Shown: piece after piece, positions 10,053-17,195 of the stretch | Position numbering within the stretch: the first letter of the stretch is position 1 | Layout of the letters: every line of letters begins with the position of its first letter | NCBI GenBank assembly: GCA_910584055.1 | Contig: CAJTZS010000028.1 | Location: 1 to 53,394, forward strand | DNA length: 53,394 nt | Direction: 5' to 3' | Origin: an uncultured Muribaculaceae bacterium | GTDB lineage: Bacteria > Bacteroidota > Bacteroidia > Bacteroidales > Muribaculaceae | The notes under the pieces: generated by a model | Database searches by the model: none | The model's input: only the letters and a program-made list of their open reading frames with translations | Told to the model about the DNA's origin: nothing | Translations under genes and position numbers: made by a program

Positions 10053-10102
10053 ATATTTAATCTGCATGCAGATTAAATATATGCCCCGGGGCATATATTT
10101 AA
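10053..10102. promoter_or_regulatory. Two overlapping perfect palindromes in the leader of the T9SS operon
   Basis: 10053-10080 is a 28-bp perfect palindrome centred on CTGCATGCAG. 10073-10102 is a 30-bp perfect palindrome centred on GCCCCGGGGC. They share the 8 nt 10073-10080, so only one full hairpin can form at a time in RNA. They lie just downstream of the predicted start site (about 10116) of the minus-strand operon and ~95 nt before its ATG. Either a leader RNA switch or tandem protein operators would fit. Confidence 0.6.
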
Positions 10103-10122
10103 GGTTCTTATTAGTGTTGTGG

Positions 10123-10153
10123 CAAAATTAGCAAAATAATCCTTTCATTCAAA
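10123..10153 (-). promoter_or_regulatory. Promoter of the T9SS cargo operon
   Basis: On the minus strand, TTTG (10150-10153) and TAATTTTG (10123-10130) are separated by 19 nt, a full match to the Bacteroidetes sigma-ABfr promoter. The predicted leader to the ATG at 9957 is about 160 nt. Confidence 0.8.
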
Positions 10154-10193
10154 ATTTTTTGAACATTTATGCAGTTTTTTTTATGTATGGTTG

Positions 10194-10244
10194 AAAAATG
10201 TCGGGGTTAAAACGATATTTTATCGTTTTAACCCCGACATTTTT
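10194..10244 (-). terminator. Strong intrinsic terminator of gpsA
   Basis: Arms 10194-10217 and 10221-10244 are perfect 24-nt complements around a TTT loop, ending in A/T runs. It begins 19 nt after the gpsA stop. The sequence is symmetrical enough to work in both directions. Confidence 0.9.
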
Positions 10245-10262
10245 GTTGTTCCGGCGGTTGTG

Positions 10263-11327
10263 TCAATCGTTGTAGGGTTTGAGGTCTTCGTAGGTGAAGG
10301 ATTCCCAGGGCATGTCGGCGTCGGCTTTTCCTTTGTCGAGGATATCGACGATGTGCATGAGCAAGGGGAAATCCTTGAGGTCAACAAGGCCGAGTTCTGC
10401 CTTGCGGCGGATTGCCTGGCCCATGATGCGGGTGATTACGAGGCTTTCGAGGGTGATTCCTGCGAGAGCTTCCGTTACCTGGTCATAGTCGAGTCCCTGG
10501 CCCATAAGCACGCCGCAGCGGCGTGTGCGTCCGCTGAAGATGGTGACATAAAGGTCGCCCAGGCCGATGCATTCGCTGTCGAATGTGCCTCCCTGAAGCT
10601 GCATCAGGGCATGGGTTTCTTTTACCGCCTGGGAGAATGTGCCGGCCTGCGAATTATAGTGCTGAGGCTCGTTTTCGCCGTGCCAGCGGGTGTTGAGACC
10701 TACTGCGAGGGTCACTGCCATGGCGTAGGCATTCTTGAGCGCTACGGCACTTTCAAGACCGATAACATCGTTGGTGAGCGAGATATGATAGTAGGGGCGC
10801 TGCATAGCCTCTTTCATCATACGGAGAGCCTTGTTGTCCTTGCCGCAGAAGCCAACCTCGGTAGGATCTTTGAATACGAGCTCGTAGCTGGTGCAGGGAC
10901 CGCCTATCGCACAGATATCGCGGTGTATGCCGCGTTTGGCGAGTTCTGAGATCCAGTAGCCGGGATAGGAGAGGAGAGAGCCGTCTTCAGTGGCATGAAG
11001 ACCCTTGGTCACTGAAAGCACCGGCATCTTGGGATCGAGTTTGGTCAATATTTCATCGAGGAACCATTCGACACCGAAGGAGCTGACACCTCCGATCACG
11101 AAGTCAGAACCTTTTACAACTTCTTCCCAATCCTTGAAATAGTGGAATTTAACGTTCTCGGGGAAAGGACGGCAGAATTTCTCGTGTTTGCCTGTTTTGA
11201 TATAACCGTCGATGATTTCGTCATCAAGGCATGTACCTACGATGTGCACTTCGTTTCCGTTCTCGGCTGCGGGGAAGGCGAGGGCAGAACCCATCATGCC
11301 TGCGCCGATGATTGTAATTTTTCTCAT
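10263..11327 (-). CDS. gpsA: NAD(P)H-dependent glycerol-3-phosphate dehydrogenase
   Basis: A cytosolic enzyme reducing dihydroxyacetone phosphate to sn-glycerol-3-phosphate for phospholipid synthesis. The 354-residue protein starts with the Rossmann motif GAGMMGSALA (residues 8-17) and contains VTKGLHATEDG, IGGPCTSYEL and ALKNAYAMA (the region carrying the family's catalytic Lys), then the C-terminal helical domain with FSGRTRRCG, where GpsA places its phosphate-binding Arg. It is slightly longer than E. coli GpsA (339) and diverges in the middle, as in other Bacteroidales copies. It has its own promoter (11389-11419) and terminator (10194-10244), so it is a single-gene unit despite sharing strand with the pyr operon upstream. 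Confidence 0.88.
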   Translation of the reverse strand: MRKITIIGAGMMGSALAFPAAENGNEVHIVGTCLDDEIIDGYIKTGKHEKFCRPFPENVKFHYFKDWEEVVKGSDFVIGGVSSFGVEWFLDEILTKLDPKMPVLSVTKGLHATEDGSLLSYPGYWISELAKRGIHRDICAIGGPCTSYELVFKDPTEVGFCGKDNKALRMMKEAMQRPYYHISLTNDVIGLESAVALKNAYAMAVTLAVGLNTRWHGENEPQHYNSQAGTFSQAVKETHALMQLQGGTFDSECIGLGDLYVTIFSGRTRRCGVLMGQGLDYDQVTEALAGITLESLVITRIMGQAIRRKAELGLVDLKDFPLLMHIVDILDKGKADADMPWESFTYEDLKPYND

Positions 11328-11388
11328 TACGTTATGAAATTAAGTTTATTAGAATATAGTAACTTGTTCTCTCAAAGTTATGGTCTTG

Positions 11389-11419
11389 CAAATTTAATGT
11401 TTTATTTCTTTAAATCAAA
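11389..11419 (-). promoter_or_regulatory. Promoter of gpsA
   Basis: Minus strand TTTG (11416-11419), 19 nt, TAAATTTG (11389-11396): an exact Bacteroidetes promoter about 60 nt upstream of the gpsA ATG. Confidence 0.8.
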
Positions 11420-11433
11420 AGAAAAATTGAGAA

Positions 11434-11471
11434 ATGGGGCGAAATAGGGTATACGCCCTATACCGCCCCAT
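11434..11471 (-). terminator. Probable terminator of the pyr operon
   Basis: ATGGGGCG (11434-11441) pairs with CGCCCCAT (11464-11471), with an inner TAGGG/CCCTA stem. On the minus strand it is followed by a T-rich stretch (TTTCTCAATTTTTC). It lies 23 nt beyond the pyrB stop and is built from the GGGCTATA-type intergenic repeat. Confidence 0.6.
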
Positions 11472-11493
11472 CCAGCCCTATCCCTCTCTCTCC

Positions 11494-12591
11494 CTAATTC
11501 TTCGGCTTGGATTCGCAGTAGACGCAACGGCAGGAGGCGACACCGTCGTCGCAGGGTCGGAAGAGAGTGTCAACGTTCTCCATGTTGGAGATGCAGCGTG
11601 CATTGGAGCAGGTGTGTTGATTACGCATCGTGCCTTCCGGTAGCGCGGGCGGGCATGCCGCTCTCTCTTTGTTTTCTTCCGCCCATCTTAGCAGGGTCAA
11701 GATAAGAGCCATGCGCACGAACTTACCGTTTTCCACCTGACGGAAATATGCTGCACGGGGGTCTGCATCTACCTCGACGGCAATCTCGTTGACGCGTGGC
11801 AGCGGATGGAGCACGCGCAGTTCGGGGCGTGCCGTTTTCAATTTGTCCGGCGTGAGGATGAAGCTGTCTTTAAGGCGGTCATACTCTTCTTCATCAAGGA
11901 AACGCTCTTTCTGAACGCGGGTCATATACAGGACATCGAGCTCCGGCATTACTTCCTCCATGGTTGCTACTTCCTTATAGTCCACGCCGTTCTTGTCGCA
12001 GACTTCGTGTTTCATGTAGTCCGGGAGTCGGAGCTGTTCGGGGGCGATCAGCACTACTTTGACGCCCGAATGGCGGGAGAGGGCCTTGATGAGGGAGTGC
12101 ACGGTGCGCCCGAATTTAAGGTCTCCGCAGAAACCGATGGTGATGTTGTCCAGCCGTCCTATCTCGCGCTTGATCGTCAGGAGGTCGGTGAGTGTCTGTG
12201 TGGGATGGGCATGTGAGCCGTCTCCGGCGTTGATCACCGGTACGCGGGCGTTCATTGCCGCCACGTATGCAGCGCCCTCTTCAAAATGACGCATAGCGAT
12301 GATGTCGGCGAAGCAGCTGATCACTTTCGAGGTGTCAGCCACTGTCTCGCCTTTGCTCACAGAGGTGTTCTGGGCATCGGAGAAGCCGAGCACGTTGCCT
12401 CCGAGTTCCATCATGGCTGCGGTGAAGCTCAGGCGCGTGCGCGTGGATGGTTCATAGAACAGGGTTGCCAGCTTCTTCCCTTTGCATACTTCCGCATACT
12501 TGGGGCGGTTGGCGATGATATCGAGTGCAAGGTCAACGATATCTTCCGTTTCCTTGCGCGTCAGATCTGTAGGATCGATTAAGTGTCGCAC
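11494..12591 (-). CDS. pyrB: Aspartate carbamoyltransferase fused to a PyrI-like zinc finger
   Basis: Catalyses carbamoyl phosphate plus aspartate to N-carbamoylaspartate in the cytosol. Residues 1-305 are a complete PyrB: carbamoyl-phosphate motif STRTR (49-53), the 80s loop SVSKGET with Lys80, HPTQ (129-132), and the HPLPRVNEI motif of the Asp domain. At 365 residues it is about 55 longer than usual. The extra tail holds Cys328-x4-Cys333-x22-Cys356-x2-Cys359 within CSNARCISNMENV and CRCVYCES, closely matching the C-terminal zinc domain of PyrI (CPNSNCISHAEPV and CKYCEK in E. coli). The PyrI N-terminal nucleotide-binding domain is absent, and no pyrI gene lies in the window. Last gene of the pyrC-K-D-F-E-B operon. 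Inference: the fused zinc domain stabilises subunit contacts while ATP/CTP control is lost or changed. Confidence 0.93.
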   Translation of the reverse strand: MRHLIDPTDLTRKETEDIVDLALDIIANRPKYAEVCKGKKLATLFYEPSTRTRLSFTAAMMELGGNVLGFSDAQNTSVSKGETVADTSKVISCFADIIAMRHFEEGAAYVAAMNARVPVINAGDGSHAHPTQTLTDLLTIKREIGRLDNITIGFCGDLKFGRTVHSLIKALSRHSGVKVVLIAPEQLRLPDYMKHEVCDKNGVDYKEVATMEEVMPELDVLYMTRVQKERFLDEEEYDRLKDSFILTPDKLKTARPELRVLHPLPRVNEIAVEVDADPRAAYFRQVENGKFVRMALILTLLRWAEENKERAACPPALPEGTMRNQHTCSNARCISNMENVDTLFRPCDDGVASCRCVYCESKPKN

Positions 12592-12597
12592 GTTCGT

Positions 12598-12629
12598 TTA
12601 ATGTTTAATGTGGAATGTCTAATGTTAAA
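12598..12629. repeat. TTTAATGT-type short repeat between pyrE and pyrB
   Basis: The 33-nt spacer is made of degenerate TTTAATGTTTAATGTGGAATG units, the same low-complexity family seen at 15015-15057 and 22775-22940. Confidence 0.6.
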
Positions 12630-13269
12630 TTCCCTGGAACCAGGATTCGTCGGAGGGGTTGTCGCGGAATTTCTTGATGGCATCCTTGGCCGAAGGGGAG
12701 ACGTAGTTTTCTTTCACTGCGACTTCCAGAAGGGTGTCGAGGTTCGAGAGTGATACGTTTCTTACATTGGCTGCTGCGAGTCGATCGAGACCTTTCTTCA
12801 TGCCGTATGTGAAGATTGAGACTACACCGAGAACGTCCGCGCCGGCTTCACGAAGGGCATCGACTACTTCGATGCAGCTCCCGGCTGTGGAGATGAGGTC
12901 TTCGATGACCACAACTTTTGTGCCGGGTTCGAGACGACCTTCGATGCGGTTGTTGCGGCCGTGGTCTTTGGCGCTTCCGCGCACGTAGCCCATCGGTTTG
13001 TCAAGGATCCAGGCGGCGATTGCGGCGTGGGCGATGCCTGCGGTGGATGTCCCCATCAGTGATTGTGCTTCGGGAAATTCACGCTTCACGGTGTCGGCTA
13101 TGGCGTTTTCCACAACTTTGCGGGCTTCCGGATCTGAGAGGATCAGGCGGTTGTCGCAATAAATAGGGCTCTTTATGCCGCTTGCCCAGGTGAAGGGTTT
13201 TTCCGGACTGAGGAACACGGCTTTGATTCTAAGCAATGCGCTTGCAACGTTTTCTGCTGTTTCTTTCAT
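12625..13269 (-). CDS. pyrE: Orotate phosphoribosyltransferase
   Basis: Converts orotate and PRPP to orotidine 5'-monophosphate. The 214-residue length is typical. The PRPP-binding loop VVVIEDLISTAGS lies at residues 119-131, and the catalytic flexible loop KDHGRNNRIEG at 101-111. Start at the ATG at 13269. Fifth gene of the pyr operon, 33 nt upstream of pyrB and 78 nt after pyrF; that spacer is filled with TATAGGGCT-type repeats. No regulator-binding leader of the PyrR kind is apparent. Confidence 0.95.
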   Translation of the reverse strand: MKETAENVASALLRIKAVFLSPEKPFTWASGIKSPIYCDNRLILSDPEARKVVENAIADTVKREFPEAQSLMGTSTAGIAHAAIAAWILDKPMGYVRGSAKDHGRNNRIEGRLEPGTKVVVIEDLISTAGSCIEVVDALREAGADVLGVVSIFTYGMKKGLDRLAAANVRNVSLSNLDTLLEVAVKENYVSPSAKDAIKKFRDNPSDESWFQGI

Positions 13270-13283
13270 TTTTTTCTCGATGT

Positions 13284-13347
13284 TTATGGGGCTTAATAGG
13301 GTTTTATTTTATAGGGTGGGATAGGGCTGAATAGGGCTTTATGGGGG
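13284..13347. repeat. TATAGGGCT-type tandem repeat between pyrF and pyrE
   Basis: Direct degenerate copies of (T/A)ATAGGGCT occupy the whole intercistronic gap (GGGCTTAATAGGG, ATAGGGTGGG, ATAGGGCTGAATAGGGCTTT). The same unit occurs at 11445-11490, 14075-14115 and 28424-28528. Confidence 0.7.
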
Positions 13348-14052
13348 TTAACCGCAAAAGTCTTCGAGGCAGCGGCGATAGGCGGCTACGGGGTCGGCGG
13401 CAGCGGTTATTGGGCGTCCCACCACGATGAAGTCGGAACCTATCTCGCGGGCGCGGGCAGGGGTGGTTATGCGTTTCTGGTCATCGGCTGCGGCATCGGC
13501 AAAGCGTATACCGGGTGTCACGGCAAGGAAATCTTTGCCGCAAGCCTCTTTCACCAATCCTGCTTCCAATGGCGAGCATACCACTCCGTCAAGTCCTGCT
13601 TCCTTGGCATTGCGGGCATACTGGGCTATGGAGTCGTTGATGCTTGCGTTTATGAGCAGTTGTTTCTGCATAGCCTCTTCCGATGTGCTGGTGAGTTGGG
13701 TCACGGCAATCAGCATGGGGCGGCTTCCATCGGGACGTGTCAGTCCTTCAAGGGCAGCACGCATCATCTCCACGGTGCCGGAGGCATGCACGTTGGTCAT
13801 GTCAACATCGAGAGCCGACAGTATCCGCATGGCCTTTTTGACTGTGTTGGGTATGTCGTGAAGTTTCAGGTCAAGGAATATCTTGTGTCCGCGGCGTTTG
13901 ATCTCTTTCACAATCTCGTTGCCTGCGCCATAGTAGAGTTCCATGCCTATTTTCAGGAATGGCTTACGGCTCTCGTCTTTGAATTTATCAAGAAATGCGA
14001 GTGTTTCCTCAGCGTTTGGGAAATCGCAAGCGATGATTACGTCTCTGTTCAT
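13348..14052 (-). CDS. pyrF: Orotidine 5'-phosphate decarboxylase
   Basis: Decarboxylates OMP to UMP, the last step of the pathway. The 234-residue protein is a short OMP decarboxylase with the catalytic charge network in FLDLKLHDIPNT: Asp61, Lys63, Asp66. A C-terminal phosphate-binding segment follows (GSDFIVVGRPITAA). Start at the ATG at 14052. Fourth gene of the pyr operon; the gap to pyrD is 52 nt and again consists of TATAGGGCT repeats. Confidence 0.95.
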   Translation of the reverse strand: MNRDVIIACDFPNAEETLAFLDKFKDESRKPFLKIGMELYYGAGNEIVKEIKRRGHKIFLDLKLHDIPNTVKKAMRILSALDVDMTNVHASGTVEMMRAALEGLTRPDGSRPMLIAVTQLTSTSEEAMQKQLLINASINDSIAQYARNAKEAGLDGVVCSPLEAGLVKEACGKDFLAVTPGIRFADAAADDQKRITTPARAREIGSDFIVVGRPITAAADPVAAYRRCLEDFCG

Positions 14053-14074
14053 TTTTTTTGCGTTTTATGTGGTG

Positions 14075-14115
14075 TTATAGGGCTTTATAGGGCTGAATGG
14101 GGAATTATAGGGCTG
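14075..14115. repeat. TATAGGGCT repeat overlapping the end of pyrD
   Basis: TTATAGGGCTTTATAGGGCTG and a further TTATAGGGCTG lie between pyrF and pyrD. The last copy runs into pyrD and encodes its final Ala-Leu-stop. Confidence 0.7.
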
Positions 14116-15016
14116 TGCCGATTATTTCTTGGAGGGTTGCGATGCCTAACTTGTCCATGCGAGAGGGGAGGGCTTCGATAATGTCTTTGCAGGCGTAAGG
14201 GTTGACGAGGTTTGCCGAGCCGACTTCAACGGCTGTAGCCCCCGCCATCATCATCTCTATGACGTTGTCGGCGGTCGATACACCTCCGCAGCCGATTATC
14301 GGAATGCTTACAGCAGAGGCTACCTGCCATATCATCCTCACAGCCACCGGGAAGATTGCCGGACCGGAGAATCCGCCCATCTTGTTTGCAACCACCGGCC
14401 TGCGCGTCTTGGTATCTATCCGCATTCCGAGAAGGGTGTTGATGAGGCATAGCCCGTCGGCTCCCGCCTCTTCGGCTGCTTTGGCAATGGAAACAATGTC
14501 GGTGACATTGGGAGTCAGTTTGACATAAAGGGGTTTGGTTATCACTTTTTTCACGGCTTTAACCACTTCCGCCACCGATTCGGGTTGGGTGCCGAAGCTC
14601 ATGCCGCCTCCGTGCACATTCGGGCAGCTCACGTTAAGCTCGATAATTCCGACATTTTCCGCATCATTGACGATACGGCATGCCTCAACATATTCATCGA
14701 TGGAAAAGCCGCTTATGTTGGCGACCACAGGTTTGTGGAAGACCTTCGCAAGCTTGGGCAGCTCTTCAGACACTACCTTGCGTACACCGGGATTCTGTAA
14801 CCCTACCGAGTTGATAAGTCCATCGGGGCATTCGGCAACGCGTGGCAACGGATTTCCGGCACGCGGCGAAAGGGTAGTGCCTTTGATAGAGATTGACCCT
14901 AATATATTGAGGTCGTAATATTCCGACATCACGTATCCGAAACCAAAACAACCGCTTGCGGGAATCAGGGGATTACTCATTTTCATCCCTGACAGTTCAA
15001 TTTCGAGCCTATTCAT
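14105..15016 (-). CDS. pyrD: Dihydroorotate dehydrogenase B, catalytic (FMN) subunit
   Basis: Oxidises dihydroorotate to orotate; class 1B, using NAD+ through the PyrK subunit. At 303 residues it has the class 1 active-site Cys (Cys131 in LNVSCPNVHGGG), the FMN motifs VANISGF and CGGVSTADNV, and LYVKLTPN. The partner gene pyrK lies just upstream in the operon (41-nt gap made of ATTAAACAT repeats), which supports the class 1B assignment. The last codons are formed by the intergenic TATAGGGCT repeat. Confidence 0.95.
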   Translation of the reverse strand: MNRLEIELSGMKMSNPLIPASGCFGFGYVMSEYYDLNILGSISIKGTTLSPRAGNPLPRVAECPDGLINSVGLQNPGVRKVVSEELPKLAKVFHKPVVANISGFSIDEYVEACRIVNDAENVGIIELNVSCPNVHGGGMSFGTQPESVAEVVKAVKKVITKPLYVKLTPNVTDIVSIAKAAEEAGADGLCLINTLLGMRIDTKTRRPVVANKMGGFSGPAIFPVAVRMIWQVASAVSIPIIGCGGVSTADNVIEMMMAGATAVEVGSANLVNPYACKDIIEALPSRMDKLGIATLQEIIGTAL

Positions 15017-15057
15017 TTCGCATTAAACATTTCACATTAAACATTTCGCATTAAACA

Positions 15058-15822
15058 TTATTTCCACAAAAGTTCATCCTTCGGGAAAACAGGACCTGCC
15101 TTGCAGATCCCTTTCAAACCGCTTTTTGTCTCAAGTACACAGCACATGCAGATCCCGAAACCGCATGCCATGCGCGATTCAAGGCTCACTTCGCCCGGTT
15201 GGTCGAGAGTCTCGCAGAGGGCGCGGAGCATAGGGAGCGGGCCACAGGCGTAGAAATAATCGAAATCGGGTTGATTGGCTTTGATGGCATCGGTCACAAA
15301 GCCGCGAGTGCCTTCTGTGCCATCGGCTGTTGACACGTAAACTTCCAGACCTAATGCTTCGAAATCATTTTTAAGTACCACGTCGGCCGCCGTGTTGAAA
15401 CCGAGTGCCACAACAGGGCGTTTCCCTTCTGCGCAAAGCATACGGGCGAGCTGGAGGAGGGGAGCGCATCCTATTCCTCCACCGATCAGCAGCGGTTTTT
15501 CGGTGTCGGCTGAAAGATTGAAACCGTTGCCCAAACCTGTCAGTATGTCAGCCGTAAATCCAGGCTGCATTTCCGACATCTTTTCCGTTCCGTCTCCAAC
15601 CACATCGTAAAGGAGGACAAGCCTGTCTTCCTGAATGTCGCATACGGAAATCGGGCGGCGCAGGTATTTACCATCGACCGCTATATTTACAAACTGCCCC
15701 GGGGCCGTGAAATCTGAAGTGTCTCCTTCAAGCACCATCTCCCAGGTCTTTACCGCTACTTTTTGATTGGAAAGCACGCGGAAGAATCTGTTTTTATGTC
15801 TATCGTTTTTCATTTCCATCAT
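15058..15822 (-). CDS. pyrK: Dihydroorotate dehydrogenase B, electron-transfer subunit
   Basis: An FAD and [2Fe-2S] protein carrying electrons from PyrD's FMN to NAD+. The 254-residue protein has a ferredoxin-reductase-type FAD domain (RRPISVCD), an NAD domain (IGGGIGCAPLLQLAR) and a C-terminal cluster Cys220-x4-Cys225-x2-Cys228-x11-Cys240. The start region overlaps the pyrC 3' end by up to 23 nt, indicating translational coupling; Met codons at 15822, 15819 and 15813 are all possible starts. Confidence 0.93.
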   Translation of the reverse strand: MMEMKNDRHKNRFFRVLSNQKVAVKTWEMVLEGDTSDFTAPGQFVNIAVDGKYLRRPISVCDIQEDRLVLLYDVVGDGTEKMSEMQPGFTADILTGLGNGFNLSADTEKPLLIGGGIGCAPLLQLARMLCAEGKRPVVALGFNTAADVVLKNDFEALGLEVYVSTADGTEGTRGFVTDAIKANQPDFDYFYACGPLPMLRALCETLDQPGEVSLESRMACGFGICMCCVLETKSGLKGICKAGPVFPKDELLWK

Positions 15823-17077
15823 ATACGATTTTACCTCCGGCTATAGTTATCATCACCTTGCCTGTGAGAATTTCATCTGCGAAAGGAGTGCTCTTCCCCT
15901 TGCTGAGAAATTCCTCCGGGTTGACAGCCCATTCCTTTTTGAAATCCACCAGGGCGATATCTGCCCTGTTTCCCTGTCGCATGCCCCCTCCGAATCCAAA
16001 TATGCGGCGAGGGGAGAGAGCCATTATCTCAATCATACGGTCGAATGATATGCGCCCGGTCTTAACCATGTATGTATATATGGCTGCAAGTGATGTCTCC
16101 AGTCCCACCACACCCATGGCACTTTTTTCAAGCCCTTTGGCTTTCTCCTCGGCTGAATGGGGGGCATGATCGGTGGCAATCAGGTCTATTGTGCCGTCGG
16201 CCACGCCGGCGCGGAGTGCTTCCATGTCGCGGCGCGAACGTAAGGGGGGATTCATTTTGAAACGACCGTCTTCCTGCATGTCTTCATCGCAGAAAGCAAG
16301 ATAATGCGGACCCGTCTCGCATGTAACCTTCACTCCCCTTTCCTTGGCACTGCGTATCAGTTCAACGCTTTCAGCCGTGGATATATGGCAGATGTGGAGG
16401 CGGCATCCGGTCTCTTCGGAAAGCCGTATGTCGCGTTCGATCTCGCGCCATTCGCTTTCGGAGCATATGCCCCGGTGTCCATTGTTGCGGGCGTATTCAC
16501 CATCGTGTATATATCCCCCGCGCAACAATGAATTCACTTCGCAATGGGCAGCGAGAATGCTTGTTGTCTGTGCTATCCCCTCCATGCACCTCCGCATCGC
16601 ATCTTCGTCCTGCACGCCGGAACCGTCATCGGAGAATCCTGCCACAAAAGGGGAGAGCGACTTATAATCCACAGGCTCTTTGCCAAGTCTTGACCGCGTG
16701 ATGGTTGCATAGGGGATTGTTTCCACCACAGCGTCGCGGCGTATTATATCGAGTTGCTTCTCCAGGTTTTCTTCGGAATCCGGTGCCGGGTTGAGGTTTG
16801 GCATGGGGCAGACGGTGGTGAATCCCCCTGCGGCGGCTGCGGCAGTGCCTGTGGCTATCGTTTCCTTATACGAAAAACCGGGCTCACGGAAATGCACGTG
16901 CACATCCACAAGCCCGGGAATCGCTGTGAGTCCGTCTGCCTGAATCACGCGCCAACCGGGCATAGGTTCTATTTGGGAGGAGATGGAATGGACGCAACCT
17001 CCGGATATGAGAATATCCGCCGTTCCCTCCTTGCCGGAAGGGGACAGCAGAGCATTTTTTATCAGTATTGTTTCCAT
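15800..17077 (-). CDS. pyrC: Dihydroorotase
   Basis: Cyclises carbamoyl-aspartate to dihydroorotate. The 425-residue class I type amidohydrolase has zinc ligands in VDVHVHFREPG (His60, His62), HCEV, HICHISTAES and the catalytic Asp motif ATDHAPH near residue 305. It is the first gene of the pyrC-K-D-F-E-B operon, with a Bacteroidetes promoter 20-50 nt upstream, back to back with carA. The ATG at 17077 matches the usual N-terminal beta strand of the family. Confidence 0.95.
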   Translation of the reverse strand: METILIKNALLSPSGKEGTADILISGGCVHSISSQIEPMPGWRVIQADGLTAIPGLVDVHVHFREPGFSYKETIATGTAAAAAGGFTTVCPMPNLNPAPDSEENLEKQLDIIRRDAVVETIPYATITRSRLGKEPVDYKSLSPFVAGFSDDGSGVQDEDAMRRCMEGIAQTTSILAAHCEVNSLLRGGYIHDGEYARNNGHRGICSESEWREIERDIRLSEETGCRLHICHISTAESVELIRSAKERGVKVTCETGPHYLAFCDEDMQEDGRFKMNPPLRSRRDMEALRAGVADGTIDLIATDHAPHSAEEKAKGLEKSAMGVVGLETSLAAIYTYMVKTGRISFDRMIEIMALSPRRIFGFGGGMRQGNRADIALVDFKKEWAVNPEEFLSKGKSTPFADEILTGKVMITIAGGKIVYDGNEKR

Positions 17078-17096
17078 GAGAGTATGTAATACTCTG

Positions 17097-17127
17097 CAAA
17101 ATTAACTTATATTTCGCGAGATGCAAA
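17097..17127 (-). promoter_or_regulatory. Promoter of the pyrCKDFEB operon
   Basis: Minus strand TTTG (17124-17127), 19 nt, TAATTTTG (17097-17104). It is divergent from the carA promoter; the two -33 elements are only 28 nt apart. A degenerate direct repeat (TTATTGTGGGAATT near 17131 and TTATTGGGATT near 17163) is a weak candidate for a shared operator. Confidence 0.8.
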
Positions 17128-17155
17128 ATTTTATTGTGGGAATTGCGGTTTTTAA

Positions 17156-17187
17156 TTTGTTAATTATTGGGATTCTGTGTAACTTTG
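17156..17187 (+). promoter_or_regulatory. Promoter of carAB
   Basis: TTTG (17156-17159), 20 nt, TAACTTTG (17180-17187). Transcription should start around 17192, only a few nucleotides before the first carA ATG (17196), so the mRNA is leaderless or nearly so. Confidence 0.8.
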
Positions 17188-17195
17188 CATGCAAA

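Noticed and set aside
10191..10949. Long plus-strand open frame (252 codons) opposite gpsA
   Set aside because: It lies fully antisense to a well-supported gpsA, overlaps its terminator and shows no family motif.
17105..17155. PyrR-type or other pyrimidine attenuator upstream of pyrC or carA
   Set aside because: Leaders are too short, and no antiterminator/terminator pair or PyrR-binding hairpin is visible.
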